This document shows, piece by piece, positions 20,792 through 22,662 of a stretch of DNA of 22,662 nt (the first letter of the stretch is position 1; each line of letters starts with the position of its first letter). The notes beneath the pieces were generated by a model. It ran no database searches and was not told the origin of the DNA. It saw nothing but the letters and a program-made list of their open reading frames with translations. The stretch spans positions 944,058-966,719 of the forward strand of contig KN817519.1 in NCBI GenBank assembly GCA_000827495.1, given 5' to 3'. The position numbers were made by a program, and so were the translations under genes. Source of the DNA: Hypholoma sublateritium FD-334 SS-4. Its lineage: Eukaryota; Basidiomycota; Agaricomycetes; Agaricales; Strophariaceae.

Positions 20792-22403
20792 CTAAACGGC
20801 AGCCCAGTGGATACCCGCAGCCTCTTGAAGCACGGCAATCTCACCACACTTGAGGCCCATGTCTCGGAGCTCCTGCAGTGAAATCAAACGAAGCTGATTT
20901 GAGCTGGTGAACCCTTCGCCTTCCAGTGTATGCTGGATGTTGATTGAAAAAGAATATTGGGTCGCAAAGTTGGTAAGTGGAATGGCAGGGCGGATCGGAG
21001 CATTTGCAGGCACAAGCAGGGGATTATCGGATATAGTTTGGACAACAGGGGCAGCAGCGCCAGGCGCGGGATCTGTAGGGAGTGGAATAGGTGGGTGGTG
21101 CGGCTGGAACATCTTTGACATGTCGGGGACATGGAAATGGATAGTTGGAGATGATGTCATTGCCGGAAGAGCCAATGCTGCCTTTTGAGCAGCTGCGCGG
21201 CGCTGGAGAGTCGAGACTTGCGGTAACTGGTCGCCAACTGGGTGTCCAGGATTTACTGCGTCAAATTTCGGATGAAGGGGAGGCCTCATTTGTGTTGCTC
21301 GATCAGAGCCTTGTAACTATTGAGACGTAGATCAGCGATAAAGTTACATATGACCAATCGCGCTACTTACAATTGCGGCTGCCCATATGTTGAAATGATC
21401 ATGGCCAAGGGCGAAGTGATTGCTATCGACGGGGCTTATGTAGCAGTGAGAACCCTTATTCTCGCACCCAGGTGTGTGGCATAGCCATTTCTCGCGCAAT
21501 GCTCCGAGCTCGCGAGCATGAGCTGCATTTCCGGGCAACTCCTTCGGATCCTAGTATATGCGCATTGAGATTATTGGAACCAGAGTAAAGGTGATTAGCA
21601 GACAATCAATTGCACGTACCGTCTTCTTCTTTTTCCCGTCCTTTTTTTTTTTCCCCTTCTTGCTTTTTTTGGCCTGCGTATCACTGTCAGAATCACTCCC
21701 ATCACTACTGTCTGTGTTGTTCTCCTTGTCTGAGTCGTGTTTTCTCTGTGGGCAAAGGTTCAATAACACTCAGATGATGTCCGATAAGGATAAACTTACC
21801 TTCTTATGATGCGCCTTTGGTTCGACAGTAATGCTTGCAGAAGGATCCTTTCCTCTCAGAGCTCGTTCAACCATGAAACGGTACGAGATGTCATTGGTTA
21901 GGTCAGTTGGTTTGGTGTGAATACGTGGAACAGAGAAGGTGACGGTGTAGTCTTCAAAAGCAATGGTTGCCGGGTTGAGGATAGCATCAATCTTGACAAG
22001 AAGTTGTGCTGTGAACGTATCCCAGGGCTCCTTGGATCCGAGCTGGAGAAAGGTATTCTTGGCTCCTCCGCGCTTCCCAGAATCAATCTTCATCTGCGCT
22101 GGTGTGAAAACAGAAATGGTGTACGTGATCGGGGTGCCGTCTTCAGGTGCCGCAGTTGCAGGTGGACCATCCTCTGGATCAGAGTTTTGGATGATAGCAG
22201 CTGCTGAGAACACTCCAGGTATTCAGTAAGATAAAGATGAAAGCATAAATATACTCACAGGCTTTGTTCTTGCCTGGTCCTTGTGTTCTTTTCTTCGCGG
22301 TCGCCTGAGCACCAGATCCATATTGCTGTTCAAAATCCGCGACATCCTCCTCAGTGACAGGACCTAATATCTTGTCAAGAGCTCGGTCCAGTGCAGAGGG
22401 CAT
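20792..22403 (-). CDS. Cys/His-motif protein with C-terminal SAM-like segment, 459 residues
   Basis: Five exons (22403-22259, 22203-21800, 21745-21620, 21550-21371, 21316-20792) join in one frame, with GT-AG introns of 55, 54, 69, 54 nt. The acceptor at 22204 is the least certain, since 22201 or one near 22212 are alternatives. Residues 1-48 are polar. About 60-180 is a folded-looking domain with WDTFTAQLLVKIDAIL and DYTVTFSVPRI. Residues 184-225 are Ser/Asp-rich then Lys-rich, possibly a nuclear signal. A possible zinc site follows: C249, C254, H260, C261, with H270, H275 and H277, then WAAAI. About 340-400 is Pro/Ala-rich. Residues 403-459 resemble a SAM-like helical end (LRDMGLKCGEIAVLQ). 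I associate this architecture with multicopy uncharacterised genes of mushroom-forming fungi, from memory. Function unknown; nuclear or DNA-linked role is inference. The start at 22403 has an ACC context; an in-frame ATG at 22454 is possible. Confidence 0.8.
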
Positions 22404-22662
22404 GGTAAGCGAATATTGAGAGGCTGACTGTGGGTCTAGACTCGAATCTCTCAAAACAAAACAAAACCCCAGCGGAGAGAGATCTTTACTAGGATCGAGC
22501 NACNCTCTACAACCAGTATAAGAAATCTAAAGTGTGCGGTACTCCCTGGTATGAGTCTGTTTTGTCTGAGAATCTGTCTCGATTCACAAATCTTTGCCCC
22601 AAGTTCGATTTGATAGGGAATTATTCAAATCTCAAATGGTTCTCAGATCGATTTTACACAAC
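22404..22662 (-). promoter_or_regulatory. 5' flank of the Cys/His-motif gene
   Basis: Right edge of the window. There is an AAAACAAAACAAAACCCC stretch near 22455-22471 and ambiguous bases at 22501 and 22504. No coding exon, TATA box or inverted repeat matching the 19421-19535 flank was recognised. Confidence 0.3.

Noticed and set aside
21640..21670. Long T runs as a terminator
   Set aside because: They are the complement of the Lys-rich coding segment in exon 3 of the 20792-22403 gene, not a transcription end.
19300..22662. Terminal inverted repeats for a DNA transposon around the Tc1-like gene
   Set aside because: By-eye comparison of 19370-19535 with 20622-20790 and 22440-22662 gave no convincing inverted match or TA duplication. 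A computed search might still find short ones.
1..22662. tRNA, rRNA or CRISPR array
   Set aside because: No T-loop GTTCRANNC context with a fitting fold, no rRNA-like conserved sequence, and no regularly spaced short repeats were seen.

Overview
The window looks like part of a filamentous basidiomycete genome, probably an Agaricomycete. The reasons are its many very short spliceosomal introns (48-69 nt, GTRNGY donors, YAG acceptors), a fungal NLR-type gene with a C2-like start and a NACHT ATPase, an intron-containing Tc1-like transposase gene, and a protein family I associate with multicopy genes of mushroom-forming fungi. No bacterial-type operon, tRNA, rRNA or CRISPR array was seen.

Layout. 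(1) 1-2641, minus strand: the 5' part of a 12-exon NLR/STAND gene (C2-like, helical Goodbye-like, NACHT), whose C-terminal half lies beyond the left edge. (2) About 2880-9842 and 15303-19420: a GC-rich array of at least three diverged tandem units with a period of about 4.3 kb. Each unit has a long X part, with intron-like blocks on the plus strand, and a shorter Y part, with a conserved donor-like block on the minus strand. Reading frames are not kept between copies, so these look like decayed genes or non-coding repeats. (3) 9843-15302: a complete, recent Ty1/copia LTR retrotransposon on the minus strand, inserted in the third unit. It has 384-bp LTRs identical at every called base, a 5-bp target duplication (AGATC), a primer site matching the inside of initiator tRNA-Met, a polypurine tract and one 1535-residue Gag-Pol frame. 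(4) 19536-20621, plus: a three-exon Tc1/mariner-type (DDE_3) transposase-like gene in which the expected catalytic Glu is Lys. (5) 20792-22403, minus, convergent with it: a five-exon gene for a 459-residue protein with a Cys/His-rich motif and a C-terminal SAM-like helical segment.

How the parts relate. This is an accessory, repeat-rich region. The NLR would act as a signal-responsive ATPase switch in non-self recognition or programmed cell death, as inferred from its family. The copia element is self-contained and probably still mobile or recently so. The transposase-like gene and its convergent neighbour may be one mobile or domesticated pair, but no terminal inverted repeats were found by eye. 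Coordinates and splice sites were worked out by hand. Family names come from motif recognition, not from a database search.
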